Shown: piece by piece, positions 17,167 through 26,190 of the stretch
How positions within the stretch are numbered: position 1 is the first letter of the stretch
How the letters are laid out: each line of letters opens with the position of its first letter
From: Oceanicella sp. SM1341
Lineage (GTDB): Bacteria > Pseudomonadota > Alphaproteobacteria > Rhodobacterales > Rhodobacteraceae
DNA length: 64,000 nucleotides
Direction: 5' to 3'
Assembly: GCF_003448965.1 (NCBI RefSeq)
Contig: NZ_QRGC01000020.1
Location: 37,732 to 101,731 of the forward strand
Position numbers and translations under genes: made by a program
Notes under the pieces: model-generated
The model's input: only the letters and a program-made list of their open reading frames with translations
Database searches by the model: none
Told to the model about the DNA's origin: nothing

Positions 17167-18156
17167 TCAGTTCAGGACGGAAGCGTCGATGGTGGTGAGC
17201 GCGGTCACCGCCTCGGCCTGGGTCTCGTGCGCCTCGGCCGGCAGCGGGATCAGGCCCTTGTCGACCAGGTAGCCGTCTTCGCCGGAAGCCTGCTCGGACA
17301 CGTACTCGGACAGGAACTCCTCCATGCCCGGGATCACGCCGACATGGGCCTTCTTCACGTAGACGTAGAGCGAGCGGGAGATCTCGTACTCACCCTCGGC
17401 GATGGTGTCGAAGGTCGGCTCGATGCCGTCGATCGACGAGCCCTTCAGGCGGTCGGCGTTCTGGTCGAGGTAGGAGAAGCCGAAGATGCCGAGGGCGTTC
17501 GGGTTGGCCTCGAGCTTGGAGACGATCAGGTTGTCGTTCTCGCCGGACTCGACGTAGACGCCGTCCTGGCGGATCTCCATGCCGGTCTTGCCGCAGTCGT
17601 CGCCGCCGGCCATCTCGCAGCCGTGCTCCATGGCCAGCTCCTCGAAGCTGTCACGGGTGCCGGAGGACGGCGGGGGGCCGAGAACCTCGATCTTGGTGGC
17701 GGGCAGGGCCGGGTCGACCTCGTTCCAGGTGGCCGGCTTCGGGCCGTTGGCGGCGAGCGCGGTCCAGATCTGGCCGAGGGTGAGCGAGAAGGTCGGGCCT
17801 TCCATCGCGTTGGCCACCACGATGCCGTCGAAGCCGACCTTCATCTCGACCACGTCGGTGACGCCGTTCTCCTGGCACATCTCGAACTCGGAGGGCTTCA
17901 TGCGGCGCGAGGCGTTGGTGAAGTCCGGGAACTCGGCGCCGACGCCGGCGCAGAACAGCTTCATGCCGCCACCGGTGCCGGTGGACTCGACGACCGGAAC
18001 CGGGTTGCCGGTGGCCTGGCCGAACTGCTCGGCCACGGCGGTGGTGAAGGGGAAGACGGTCGAGGAACCGACGATGCGGATCTGGTCCCGGGCGGAGGCA
18101 ACGCCGGCGGCGAGCGTGGCCGCGGCAGCGATCGCGAGGATACGGGTGGTGTTCAC
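17167..18156 (-). CDS. pstS: periplasmic phosphate-binding protein PstS
   Basis: A 329-residue secreted protein with an Ala-rich signal peptide (about 1-22, cleavage near ASARDQ) followed by the phosphate-binding motifs RIVGSSTVFPFTTAVAEQF, STGTGGGMKLFC and PPPSSGTRDSFEELAM. It captures inorganic phosphate in the periplasm for PstCAB. The start is a GTG at 18156 with GGAGAAG upstream. It is the first gene after the Pho box, separated from pstC by a hairpin, which fits high stoichiometry of the binding protein. The PPPSSGTRD form belongs to the marine/alphaproteobacterial PstS type. Confidence 0.95.
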   Translation of the reverse strand: MNTTRILAIAAAATLAAGVASARDQIRIVGSSTVFPFTTAVAEQFGQATGNPVPVVESTGTGGGMKLFCAGVGAEFPDFTNASRRMKPSEFEMCQENGVTDVVEMKVGFDGIVVANAMEGPTFSLTLGQIWTALAANGPKPATWNEVDPALPATKIEVLGPPPSSGTRDSFEELAMEHGCEMAGGDDCGKTGMEIRQDGVYVESGENDNLIVSKLEANPNALGIFGFSYLDQNADRLKGSSIDGIEPTFDTIAEGEYEISRSLYVYVKKAHVGVIPGMEEFLSEYVSEQASGEDGYLVDKGLIPLPAEAHETQAEAVTALTTIDASVLN

Positions 18157-18258
18157 TGAGCTTCTCCGTGGTCGGAATGCGTTTCAGGCCGTACGCTCTC
18201 GGGCGCTGGACCGTGGCCGCACCCTAGTGATGCGTTGCCGCGGTTTTATTGCACTTGG

Positions 18259-18276
18259 TTTTCAGAATTGTGACAG
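18259..18276 (-). promoter_or_regulatory. Pho box upstream of pstS
   Basis: On the minus strand CTGTCAC-AATT-CTGAAAA matches the two-heptamer PhoB site (CTGTCAT repeats spaced by 4); the first half is nearly perfect and the second keeps CTG and an A-rich end. An AATAAA-type -10 follows about 10 bp downstream, as expected where a Pho box replaces the -35 element. It lies about 100 bp before the pstS GTG and just after phoR. Confidence 0.7.
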
Positions 18277-18292
18277 TGCAAGTGCCTGAAAT

Positions 18293-19594
18293 TCAACTAG
18301 GAATATTCTGCTGCGCCTCGGGCGTCACCGTTTGTGACACCGACTCGGGCCCCTTCGGAACCCGCACGGTGAATCGGCTGCCCGCCCCGGGTGCGCTCTC
18401 GATCTGCAGCTCGCCCCGGTGCCGGTTGAGCACGTGCTTGACGATGGCGAGGCCCAGACCGGTGCCACCCTTGTCGCGGCTGGCCTTGGCCGAGACGCGG
18501 TAGAAGCGCTCGGTCAGCCGCGGCACGTGCTCACGCGCGATGCCGGGGCCGTCGTCGATCACGCTCACGCCCCACATGCCGGGAAAGCGGGGGTCGTCAT
18601 CGGCGGAGGCGAGCACCACCCGGCCCTCCGGCCTGCCGTATTTCAGCGCGTTTTCCAGCAGGTTGACGAACACCTGGATGAGCTGGTCGCGGTCGCCGCG
18701 CACCGGGTGCGGGGCGGCGGGCAGGGCGGTCTCCAGCGTGACCCCCTGCTTCTTCATCAGCGGCGAGACGGCGGCGGCCGCCTCGCGCGCGGCGTCGACG
18801 AGGTCGCATTCCGTGCGCGGCGCGAGATGCTCGCCGAGCTCGATCTGGCTCAGCGACAGCAGGTCCTCCACCAGCCGCTTCATGCGCTCGGCCTGCCGGG
18901 CCATCAGCGCGAGGAAGCGCGCCTGGCCGGCCGGGTCGTCGCGCGCCGGGCCCTGCAGGGTCTCGATCGAGCCGAGGATGGAGGCGAGCGGCGTCTTCAG
19001 CTCATGGCTCGCGTTGGCGATGAAATCCGAGCGCAGCGCCTCGATCTTGCGGTCATGCGTGCGGTCCTCCACCAGTACCAGCACCGGGGCGCCGGCATCG
19101 GCCAGCTCGCCCCGGGTGGGGCAGACATGGGCGCGCAGGTGCAGCTCGCCCCCCTGGTAGAGCACGAATTCCGCCTCCTGCACCTCGTCGGCCTCGAAGG
19201 CGGCGTTCACCGCCTCCACGAAGGCCGGCGCGCGCAGCAGGTTGGCGAAGTGCCGCGCCTGGGAGAGGCGGGGAAACATGTCGCGCGCCGCGAGGTTGGC
19301 ATAGCCGATGCGCCCGCCCTGCTCGATGAGGAACAGCGGCTGGGGCAGCAGCTCCATCAGCTCGCGCCCCATGCCCGCGCGCAGGAACTGCGTGCTGTCG
19401 GCTCCGGGCGGGGGGGCCGCATCGGGCTCGTGCTGGTGGCCGGCCACCGCGAGGGTGAGCAGCGCCAGCACCACGCCCAGCACCAGCAGCAGCGCCCCCG
19501 TGAGCAGCGGCGGCGTGCCCTGCCAGGCCAGCAGGGCGGCACAGGCCGCCAGCGGCAGGATCATCACGGCGAAGGGCCACAGGCGCAGGGGCAT
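18293..19594 (-). CDS. phoR: phosphate regulon sensor histidine kinase PhoR
   Basis: A 433-residue membrane kinase: two short-spaced transmembrane helices (about 5-24 and 29-50), a PAS-like domain (about 78-180, starting LLPQPLFLIEQGGRIGYANLA broken here as LLPQPLFLI), the H-box FIANASHELKTPLAS with His197, and an ATPase domain with N-box NLLENALKYG, G1 VIDDGPGIAREH and G2 GGTGLGLAIVKHVL. The near absence of a periplasmic loop is normal for PhoR, which senses via Pst/PhoU. ATG 19594 has GGAGAG. It precedes the Pho box and pstS. Confidence 0.94.
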   Translation of the reverse strand: MPLRLWPFAVMILPLAACAALLAWQGTPPLLTGALLLVLGVVLALLTLAVAGHQHEPDAAPPPGADSTQFLRAGMGRELMELLPQPLFLIEQGGRIGYANLAARDMFPRLSQARHFANLLRAPAFVEAVNAAFEADEVQEAEFVLYQGGELHLRAHVCPTRGELADAGAPVLVLVEDRTHDRKIEALRSDFIANASHELKTPLASILGSIETLQGPARDDPAGQARFLALMARQAERMKRLVEDLLSLSQIELGEHLAPRTECDLVDAAREAAAAVSPLMKKQGVTLETALPAAPHPVRGDRDQLIQVFVNLLENALKYGRPEGRVVLASADDDPRFPGMWGVSVIDDGPGIAREHVPRLTERFYRVSAKASRDKGGTGLGLAIVKHVLNRHRGELQIESAPGAGSRFTVRVPKGPESVSQTVTPEAQQNIPS

Positions 19595-19725
19595 GTCTCT
19601 CCTCTCGGTTGCAGGAAATGCGCAATCCTCCCTCAATAGCAGAGGCTTTCGCGCCGCCAAAGCAGGATTGCATTCATCTTCCCGTCACATATTTATTGGA
19701 GGTCAAGGAGTTGAGAGTCGCCGCC

Positions 19726-20157
19726 ATGATCCGTTACGCCCTTCGCTGTTCCGACGGCCATGTGTTCGACAGCTGGTTCCAGTCGAGCGAGGCCTACGAG
19801 ACCCTGCGTGCCGCGGGCCACCTGAGCTGTGCCGTCTGCGGCTCCTCGAAGGTCGAGAAGTCGATCATGGCGCCGCGTGTCTCCACCGAGCCCGCGCCGG
19901 AGCCGAAGGCGCCCGAGCGCCCGCTGAGCGCGCCCGCCTCGCCCGCCGAGCAGATGATCGCCGAGCTGCGCCGCCGGGTGGAGCGCGATGCCGACAACGT
20001 GGGCCGCGACTTTGCCCGCGAGGCCCGCCGCATCCATGAGGGCGAGGCCCCGCGCCGCGCCATCTACGGCGAGGCGAGCGGCGAGGAGGCCCGCGCCCTC
20101 ATCGAGGACGAAATCCCCATCACCCCGCTGCCGTGGAACACGCGGAAGACGAGCTGA
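19726..20157 (+). CDS. DUF1178 family protein
   Basis: The 143-residue product starts MIRYALRCSDGHVFDSWFQSS and contains CAVCGSSKVEKSIMAPRV, giving a four-Cys-like pattern (one early Cys plus a CxxC) typical of this zinc-ribbon-like family, followed by a Pro-rich linker and a conserved helical tail with AEQMIAELRRRVE, NVGRDFAREARRIHEG and AIYGEASGEEARALIEDEI. The function is unknown. A TTG at 19711 with GGAGG 8 nt upstream is a possible alternative start adding five residues; the family N-terminus favours ATG 19726. It diverges from phoR and precedes lysC by 67 bp. Confidence 0.85.
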   Translation: MIRYALRCSDGHVFDSWFQSSEAYETLRAAGHLSCAVCGSSKVEKSIMAPRVSTEPAPEPKAPERPLSAPASPAEQMIAELRRRVERDADNVGRDFAREARRIHEGEAPRRAIYGEASGEEARALIEDEIPITPLPWNTRKTS

Positions 20158-20224
20158 GCTTGCAGCCTTCCTCCGGTGCCTGTATGACGGCCCGGATTTT
20201 CAGGTGGATGAGGACCCCCCTGCC

Positions 20225-21451
20225 ATGCCAAGGCTCGTGATGAAATTCGGCGGCACGTCTGTCGCCGACCTGTCCCGCATTCGCAATGCCGCCGAGAAGG
20301 TGAAACGCGAGGTCGAGCGCGGCTACGACGTCGCGGTCGTCGTCTCGGCCATGTCGGGCAAGACCAACGAGCTGGTGGGCTGGGTGCGCGAGGTCTCGCC
20401 CTTCTACGACGCGCGCGAGTATGATGCCGTCGTCTCCTCCGGCGAGAACGTGACCGCCGGGCTGATGGCGCTGACGCTGCAGGAGATCGGCGTGCCCGCC
20501 CGCTCCTGGCAGGGCTGGCAGGTGCCGCTGCGCACCACCTCCGCCCACGGTGCCGCGCGCATCGAGGAGATCGACACCACGGCGCTGGCGCAGAAGTTCG
20601 ACGAGGGCCTGCACGCGGTGATCGCCGGCTTCCAGGGCATCAGCCCGGAGGGGCGCATCACCACGCTGGGCCGCGGCGGCTCCGACACCTCGGCCGTGGC
20701 CTTCGCCGCGGCGCTGGGCGCCGAGCGCTGCGACATCTATACCGACGTGGACGGGGTCTACACCACCGACCCGCGCATCACCCAGAAGGCCCGCAAGCTG
20801 CAGCGCATCGCCTACGAGGAGATGCTCGAGCTCGCCAGCCTCGGTGCCAAGGTGCTCCAGACCCGGTCTGTCGAGCTCGCGATGCGCTACAACGTGCGCC
20901 TGCAGGTGCTGTCGAGCTTTTCGGACGAGCCGGGAACGCTCGTCTGTGCAGAGGAGGAGATCATGGAAAGCAATGTGGTCAGCGGCGTCGCCTACAGCCG
21001 CGACGAGGCCAAGGTGACGTTGATCGGCGTGGCCGACCGCCCGGGCGTGGCCGCAGGCATCTTCGGCCCGCTCGCCGAGGCCGGCATCAATGTCGACATG
21101 ATCGTGCAGAACATCTCCGAGGACGGTCTCACCGACATGACCTTCTCCTGCCCGGTCGACGAGGTGGCCCGCGCCCGCAAGGCGCTCGACGCCGCGCTGG
21201 CCGATGGCAAGCTCGCCTTCCGCGAGGTGGTGACCGACACCGAGACCGCCAAGGTCTCGATCGTGGGCATCGGCATGCGCTCGCATTCCGGCGTGGCGCA
21301 GAAGATGTTCGCCACGCTCGCCGCCGAGGGTGTCAACATCAAGGTGATCACCACCTCCGAGATCAAGGTCTCGGTGCTGATCGACCGGAAATACATGGAA
21401 CTGGCCGTTCAGGCCTTGCATGATGCCTTCGGGCTGGAAAAGGCTGCCTGA
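20225..21451 (+). CDS. lysC: aspartate kinase
   Basis: A 408-residue aspartokinase that phosphorylates L-aspartate, the first step to lysine, threonine and methionine. The kinase domain begins MPRLVMKFGGTSVADL and has VVSAMSGKTN, SSGENVTAGL and LGRGGSDTSAVAFAAAL; the C-terminal half (from about 265) has two ACT domains (VTLIGVADRPGVAAGIF and VSIVGIGMRSHSGVAQKMF) for feedback inhibition. The single-domain class with 408 residues matches the LysC/Ask type of alphaproteobacteria. It is followed 29 bp later by ptsP, a conserved neighbour. Confidence 0.96.
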   Translation: MPRLVMKFGGTSVADLSRIRNAAEKVKREVERGYDVAVVVSAMSGKTNELVGWVREVSPFYDAREYDAVVSSGENVTAGLMALTLQEIGVPARSWQGWQVPLRTTSAHGAARIEEIDTTALAQKFDEGLHAVIAGFQGISPEGRITTLGRGGSDTSAVAFAAALGAERCDIYTDVDGVYTTDPRITQKARKLQRIAYEEMLELASLGAKVLQTRSVELAMRYNVRLQVLSSFSDEPGTLVCAEEEIMESNVVSGVAYSRDEAKVTLIGVADRPGVAAGIFGPLAEAGINVDMIVQNISEDGLTDMTFSCPVDEVARARKALDAALADGKLAFREVVTDTETAKVSIVGIGMRSHSGVAQKMFATLAAEGVNIKVITTSEIKVSVLIDRKYMELAVQALHDAFGLEKAA

Positions 21452-21480
21452 GGGAAGCGCGATGCGCCGGGGGACGAGCC

Positions 21481-23781
21481 ATGCCGGACGACATGCCGGA
21501 AGAGAGCGGGCCCGGGCCGGAAGGCCCGGGTGAGAACGGGGGCGTAGAGTCGCGCATCCTGCTCAAGCGCCTGTCCCAGGTCATGGCCGAGCCGGGCGAG
21601 GGACAGGAGCGGCTTGACCGCATCACCTCGATGATCGCCCGGTCGCTCGCGACCGAGGTCTGCTCGGTTTACCTCAAGCGCGACGAGAAGACCCTCGAGC
21701 TCTGCTCCACCGAAGGCCTGCGCAAGGAATCCGTGCATGTCTCCACACTGCGCGTGGGCCAGGGCCTCGTGGGGCGCATCGCCGAGCAGGCCGAGCCTGT
21801 CAACACCGCCGATGCACCCAACGAGAAGGGCTTCCGCTACCTCAAGGAAACCGGCGAGGAACTCTACTCCTCCTTCCTCGGCGTGCCGATCCAGCGCGTG
21901 GGCGAGGTGCTCGGCGTGCTCGTGGTCCAGACCCGCGAGCCGCGCCGCTTCACCGAAGACGAGATCCACGGGCTGGAGATCGTCGCCATGGTCATCGCCG
22001 AGATGACCGAGCTCGGCGCCTTCCTCGGCCCCGGCGCGATGGAGATGGCCGCCACCCACCGCCGGCCGTTCTTCGCCAAGGGCCTCTCCGCGCAGGAGGG
22101 CGTGTGCGAGGGCACGGTGGTGCTGCACGAGCCCAACATCGTCGCCTCGGTGCCGGTGGCCGAAGACCCCGAGGTGGAGCGCGCCCGGCTGCATGCCGCG
22201 GTGCGCGAACTGCGCCTCGAGGTGGACCGCATGCTGGAGAGCGACATGCTCTCCCCCGCGGGCGAGCACCGCGAGGTGCTGGAGGCCTACCGGCTCTTCG
22301 CCCATGACAAGGGCTGGCTGCGCCGGATGGAGGAGAGCATCGACCGCGGCCTCTCCGCCATCCTTGCGGTGGAGAAGGAGCAGTCCGCCACCCGCAGCCG
22401 CATGGAGCGCATCACCGACCCCTACCTGCGCGAGCGCCTGCACGACCTCGACGACATCGCCAACCGCCTGCTGCGCCACGTGGCCGGCCAGCAGAACGGC
22501 GGCGCCGGCCTGCCCGACGACGCGGTTCTGGTGGCGCGCAACATCGGCCCGGCCGACCTGCTGGACTACGGCCGCTCCCTGCGCGGTGTCGTGCTGGAGG
22601 AGGGCTCCGTCGGCAGCCATGCCGCCGTGGTGGCCCGCGCCCTCGCCATCCCGCTGGTCATCCAGGCCGCGCGCATCACCCGCGAGGCGCAGAACGGCGA
22701 CCGGATCCTCGTGGACGGCGACGAGGGTGTGGCGCATCTGCGTCCCGAGGAGACCGTGTACAAGGCGTTCCACGAGAAGGTGGCGATGCGCGCCCAGGCC
22801 AAGGAGGTCTATGCCGCGCTGCGCGACCTGCCGGCCGAGACGATCGACGGCACCCGCATCAACCTGATGATGAATGCCGGCCTGATGGCCGACCTTCCCA
22901 GCCTTGGCACCTGCGGTGCCGAGGGTGTCGGCCTCTACCGCACCGAGCTGCAGTTCCTCATCCGCTCCTCCGTGCCGCGGCGCTCGGACCAGGCGAGCTT
23001 CTACTCCCGCGTACTGGATGCGGCGAAGGGCAAGCGGGTGATCTTCCGCACCCTCGACATCGGCTCGGACAAGGTGCTGCCCTACATGAAGCGCCAGGAG
23101 GAGCCGAATCCGGCGCTCGGCTGGCGCGCGATCCGTGTCGGTCTCGACCGGCGCGGGGTGATGCGCATGCAGATCCAGGCGCTGCTGCGCGGGGCGAAGG
23201 GCCGGCCGCTGAGCGTGATGTTCCCCTTCGTCGCCCAGCTCGACGAGTTCGAGACCGCGCGCGAGCTGCTGCTGCGCGAGGTGGAGAGCGAGCGCGCCCA
23301 TGGCCGGCAGGTGCCCGAGAGCCTCGAGATCGGCGCCATGCTGGAGACCCCCAGCCTCGCCTTCGCGCCGGACCAGTTCTTCCGCCTCACCGATTTCATC
23401 TCCATCGGCGGCAACGACCTCAAGCAGTTCTTCTTCGCCGCCGACCGCGAGAACGAGCGGGTGCGCCGGCGCTACGACACGCTGAACGTGAGCTTCCTGA
23501 CCTTCATCGAGATGATCGTGCAGCGCTGCGAGGCCTTCGACGTGCCGGTGTCCTTCTGCGGCGAGGATGCGGGCCGGCCGATCGAGGCGCTGGCCTTCGC
23601 GGCCATGGGCCTGCGCAGCCTCTCCATGCGCCCGGCCTCCATCGGCCCGGTGAAGCGCCTGCTGCGCTCGGTCGACCTCTCGGCCGCGCGCGAGGTGATC
23701 GACGGCGCCCGCCGCTCCGGCGCCCAGTCGGTCCGCCCGGCGCTCTTCGCCTGGCTGATGGCCCAGAACGCACCGGTCTGA
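21481..23781 (+). CDS. ptsP: phosphoenolpyruvate-protein phosphotransferase PtsP (EI-Ntr)
   Basis: A 766-residue enzyme I of the nitrogen PTS. An N-terminal GAF domain (about 35-170) is followed by the PEP-utilising N-terminal region, the swivelling His domain with phospho-His380 in GSVGSHAAVVARAL, and the PEP-binding barrel with RTELQFL, FRTLDIGSDK, GWRAIRVGLD, SIGGNDLKQFF and Cys693 in VSFCGEDAG. It transfers phosphate from PEP to NPr, and the GAF domain commonly senses glutamine/2-oxoglutarate. ATG 21481 is chosen; the first 25 residues are acidic and poorly conserved. Confidence 0.95.
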   Translation: MPDDMPEESGPGPEGPGENGGVESRILLKRLSQVMAEPGEGQERLDRITSMIARSLATEVCSVYLKRDEKTLELCSTEGLRKESVHVSTLRVGQGLVGRIAEQAEPVNTADAPNEKGFRYLKETGEELYSSFLGVPIQRVGEVLGVLVVQTREPRRFTEDEIHGLEIVAMVIAEMTELGAFLGPGAMEMAATHRRPFFAKGLSAQEGVCEGTVVLHEPNIVASVPVAEDPEVERARLHAAVRELRLEVDRMLESDMLSPAGEHREVLEAYRLFAHDKGWLRRMEESIDRGLSAILAVEKEQSATRSRMERITDPYLRERLHDLDDIANRLLRHVAGQQNGGAGLPDDAVLVARNIGPADLLDYGRSLRGVVLEEGSVGSHAAVVARALAIPLVIQAARITREAQNGDRILVDGDEGVAHLRPEETVYKAFHEKVAMRAQAKEVYAALRDLPAETIDGTRINLMMNAGLMADLPSLGTCGAEGVGLYRTELQFLIRSSVPRRSDQASFYSRVLDAAKGKRVIFRTLDIGSDKVLPYMKRQEEPNPALGWRAIRVGLDRRGVMRMQIQALLRGAKGRPLSVMFPFVAQLDEFETARELLLREVESERAHGRQVPESLEIGAMLETPSLAFAPDQFFRLTDFISIGGNDLKQFFFAADRENERVRRRYDTLNVSFLTFIEMIVQRCEAFDVPVSFCGEDAGRPIEALAFAAMGLRSLSMRPASIGPVKRLLRSVDLSAAREVIDGARRSGAQSVRPALFAWLMAQNAPV

Positions 23782-23813
23782 GGCCCGGATCCGCCGGCGG
23801 CGCCCCTGGCGAA

Positions 23814-24094
23814 GCACGGTCCGGGACCGGGTCCCGCAAGGGGACCGCGGAGCCCGGCCCGGGCCGGCCGTGTCCGGCCGGCCGCCGCGGGATGTCGGCC
23901 GGGCGGCCCCGGCCCCACCCTTCCGCCCGGGCGACCAGCCCGGGCCGCGCCCGACCCTCCCCCCGGGAGGGCGCGATGGCGATGTCGGTCGGCGTTCAGC
24001 TGTCTTCCGGGGCTTCTCGATAAAACGCCGGCCACATGCGGTATTGCGCCCACCCAGGGTCGGGCGCGGCCCTCATCGCCTGGCGGAAATCGGG
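23814..24094. repeat. dispersed structured intergenic repeat, copy B
   Basis: Second copy of the element at 11041-11340, in the same orientation, starting 33 bp after ptsP. It keeps the 17-nt inverted arms (23942-23958 and 24056-24072), the 70-nt identical block and the GATAAA core. The end grades into the 7-bp tandem repeat. No gene features are seen here. Confidence 0.85.
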
Positions 24095-24122
24095 TTTCCT
24101 GAGGGGACGGGGTACGGCAAGT

Positions 24123-24199
24123 CCGCTCACCGCTCACCGCTCACCGCTCACCGCTCACCGCTCACCGCTCACCGCTCACCGCTCACCGCTCACCGCTCA
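24123..24199. repeat. heptanucleotide tandem repeat, 11 copies of CCGCTCA
   Basis: Eleven perfect, uninterrupted copies of the 7-bp unit CCGCTCA lie between the repeat element and the acetyltransferase gene. A unit not divisible by three and perfect identity suggest recent slippage expansion in non-coding DNA. Confidence 0.97.
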
Positions 24200-24493
24200 C
24201 CGGTGCGGCCATGGCGGCGTCAGTCGGATGAAACCGTCATGACACCAGGCGCAACGAGGTCGGCGCGTAACGGGCAGGACGGTTACCATCGCCCTTGCCT
24301 CGCCTCCGCCCCGCCGGGCCGCACGGGGGTGACGGCCATGCCGCGCCTCCTCCCGGCCATGTAACGGCCGCACCGCACGCGGAGCCCACCCGGGCAGACC
24401 TCCGCGATGCCCGCTCATCTCCCGGCAACCAACCGTCGGGCCCCGCGCACCGCGGCCCCGCGGCCCGGGCACCGCAGGCTCCCCGCCCGGGGG

Positions 24494-24529
24494 CGGGCCG
24501 TCGACGGCCCGAGGGGGCTCGATGCCCCC
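24494..24529. terminator. twin palindromes near the 3' end of the acetyltransferase gene
   Basis: Two adjacent hairpins are seen: a perfect 7-bp stem around TCGA (24494-24511) and a 6-bp GGGGGC/GCCCCC stem (24513-24529), both 29-64 bp beyond the acetyltransferase stop. There is no clear T-tract, so a transcript-end function is a guess. The rest of 24200-24557 contains no recognisable gene. Confidence 0.4.
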
Positions 24530-24557
24530 GACGGGACGTGCCCGGCCGGGTGCGCGC

Positions 24558-25058
24558 TCAGTCCTCCCAGCGCCGCACGAGGCCGCCGACGCCGTCCATC
24601 GCGCCGGGCACCAGCTCGCGCGCGAGGATGCGGGCCGGGTTGGTGGGGGGCGGGAACTCCACCGCCTCGGCGATGTCGTGCTCGAAGCCGAAACGGTTGT
24701 AATAGGGCGCGTCGCCCACCAGCAGGATGCGCTCCCAGCCGAGCTCGCGCGCCCGCTCCACGCCCTCGGTGATCAGCAGCGCGCCCAGCCCCTCGCCCTG
24801 GTGGGTGGGGTGCACCGCGACCGGGCCGAGCAGCAGCGCCCGGTGCCCCGCCGCGCCCACGCGGATCGGCCAGAAGCGGATGGCGCCGGCCAGCACGTCG
24901 TACTCGTCGCGCGCGATGCGGCACAGCGGGCCCACGGGGTCCACCCCGTCGCGCAGCCGGTAGGAGCTCAGCGCCGTGCGGCCCGGGGCGAAGCACAGGT
25001 CGTAGAGGTACTCGACCTCGTGGGTGTCCGAGGGGGTTTCGGTGAGGATGCGGAACAT
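24558..25058 (-). CDS. GNAT family N-acetyltransferase
   Basis: A 166-residue GCN5-type acetyltransferase. The acetyl-CoA motif A is LGPVAVHPTHQGEGLGALLI, followed by motif B-like ILLVGDAPYYNRFGFEHD. The YYxRFGF ending resembles the YhbS subgroup, whose substrates are largely unknown. I start at MFRILTETPSD (25058), which fits family length; the frame stays open further upstream but without a ribosome site. It diverges from the flavin reductase-like gene at 25219. Confidence 0.88.
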   Translation of the reverse strand: MFRILTETPSDTHEVEYLYDLCFAPGRTALSSYRLRDGVDPVGPLCRIARDEYDVLAGAIRFWPIRVGAAGHRALLLGPVAVHPTHQGEGLGALLITEGVERARELGWERILLVGDAPYYNRFGFEHDIAEAVEFPPPTNPARILARELVPGAMDGVGGLVRRWED

Positions 25059-25218
25059 GGGGCAGGGTCCGTGGAGCGGGCGGGACGGGCGGCAGGCGGC
25101 AGAACGCGTCAGCCTCGTCGCATGGCAACCCTTGTCATCTGGCGGCGAGCCTCCTTTACTCCACCCGACCCCGGTAGCACGCACCCGGGAGACACGCAAT
25201 CATCCGAGGACCTCGCCC

Positions 25219-25824
25219 ATGTTCTACCGCCCCGGCATCGACGACCACGGCCTGCCGCACAACCCGCTCAAGGCGATGATCGTTCCGCGACCGATCGGCT
25301 GGATCTCCACCGTGGATGCCGAGGGCCGGGCCAATCTCGCCCCCTACAGCTTCTTCAACGGCCTGTCCGACGCGCCGCCCATGGTGATGTTCTCCACCAC
25401 CGGGCCGAAGCCGGGCGGCGCGGGCAAGGACTCGGTGGCCAACGTCCGCGCCACGGGGGAGTTCTGCGCCAATCTCGTGGGCTGGGAGCTGAAGGACGCG
25501 ATGAACGTCTCGGCCGCGCATCTCGAGGCGGGAGAGGACGAGTTCGAGGCCGCGGGCCTCGAGAAGGCCCCCTGCGAGCTCATCTCGGTCCCGCGGGTGA
25601 AGGCCGCCGCCGGGGCGCTGGAATGCAGGCTGTGGCAGGTGATCGACCTGCCGGGCGACAATTACCTCACCATCGGCGAGGTGGTGGGCATCCATATCGA
25701 CGAGGCGATGCTCAACGAAGGCATCTTCGACGCCACGCGCTGGCAGCCGGTCTCGCGGCTGGGCTACCGCGACTACGCGGTGGTGCGCGAGCTGTTCTCG
25801 ATGAACCGGCCCGGCCAGCGCTGA
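25219..25824 (+). CDS. flavin reductase-like FMN-binding protein
   Basis: A 201-residue protein with the flavin reductase split-barrel fold: MIVPRPIGWISTVDAEGRANLAPYSFFNG (residues 19-47, a pattern broken as PRPIGWIST and NLAPYSFFNG), MVMFSTTGPK, DSVANVRATGEFCANLVG, and a late GEVVGIHID strand. Members bind FMN and act as NAD(P)H:flavin reductases or flavoprotein oxygenase partners. It is monocistronic and followed by a repeat-rich gap. Physiological role unknown. Confidence 0.88.
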   Translation: MFYRPGIDDHGLPHNPLKAMIVPRPIGWISTVDAEGRANLAPYSFFNGLSDAPPMVMFSTTGPKPGGAGKDSVANVRATGEFCANLVGWELKDAMNVSAAHLEAGEDEFEAAGLEKAPCELISVPRVKAAAGALECRLWQVIDLPGDNYLTIGEVVGIHIDEAMLNEGIFDATRWQPVSRLGYRDYAVVRELFSMNRPGQR

Positions 25825-25865
25825 GCCCACCCGGGCCTGCGGGGCCCACGCAGGAAGGCGCGCGC

Positions 25866-26190
25866 CGGTGTGCCGGGCGCGCGCCGCACCGGAGGCCGAC
25901 CGCGCGTCCCGCCGGAGCTTGTGTGGCGCGCGCCCTGCGAGGGCTTCTGCACCGCGCATCCCGGACGGGCCTTCGGAACCACGCGAGCGTTTGCGCCGCG
26001 CGTCCCGCGCAGGCCCCATGCCGCGCGGAACGCGCGAGCTCTCGTGCCGCGCGTCCCGCGCGGGCTTTCATGCCGCGCGTTCCGCGCGAGGTTGCGGCCT
26101 CGCCGCCCGAACGGGCCTTTGCACCGGGCGCCCTGCGTGATCGAGGACCGCGCCTCCCGCCGGGGATTTCCGGCCGGGCGGTCGGCATCG
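25866..26190. repeat. degenerate tandem array of about 25-bp GC-rich units
   Basis: The gap between the flavin reductase-like gene and mtnP (25825-26287) is filled by roughly twelve imperfect units of 22-27 bp with a consensus near GGCTTTCGTGCCGCGCG followed by TCCCGCGCG. The best-preserved units lie at 26010-26095. Each unit contains GCGCG/CGCGC complementarity, so hairpins can form. No open frame has family features or ribosome sites, and unit length is not a multiple of three. Confidence 0.7.

Noticed and set aside
21409..23817. An open frame of 802 codons on the minus strand opposite ptsP
   Set aside because: It is the antisense shadow of ptsP; high GC and codon bias keep the opposite frame free of stops, and the product has no family features.
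24123..24199. The heptanucleotide repeat as a CRISPR array
   Set aside because: There are no spacers; units are contiguous 7-bp copies, and no cas genes are present.
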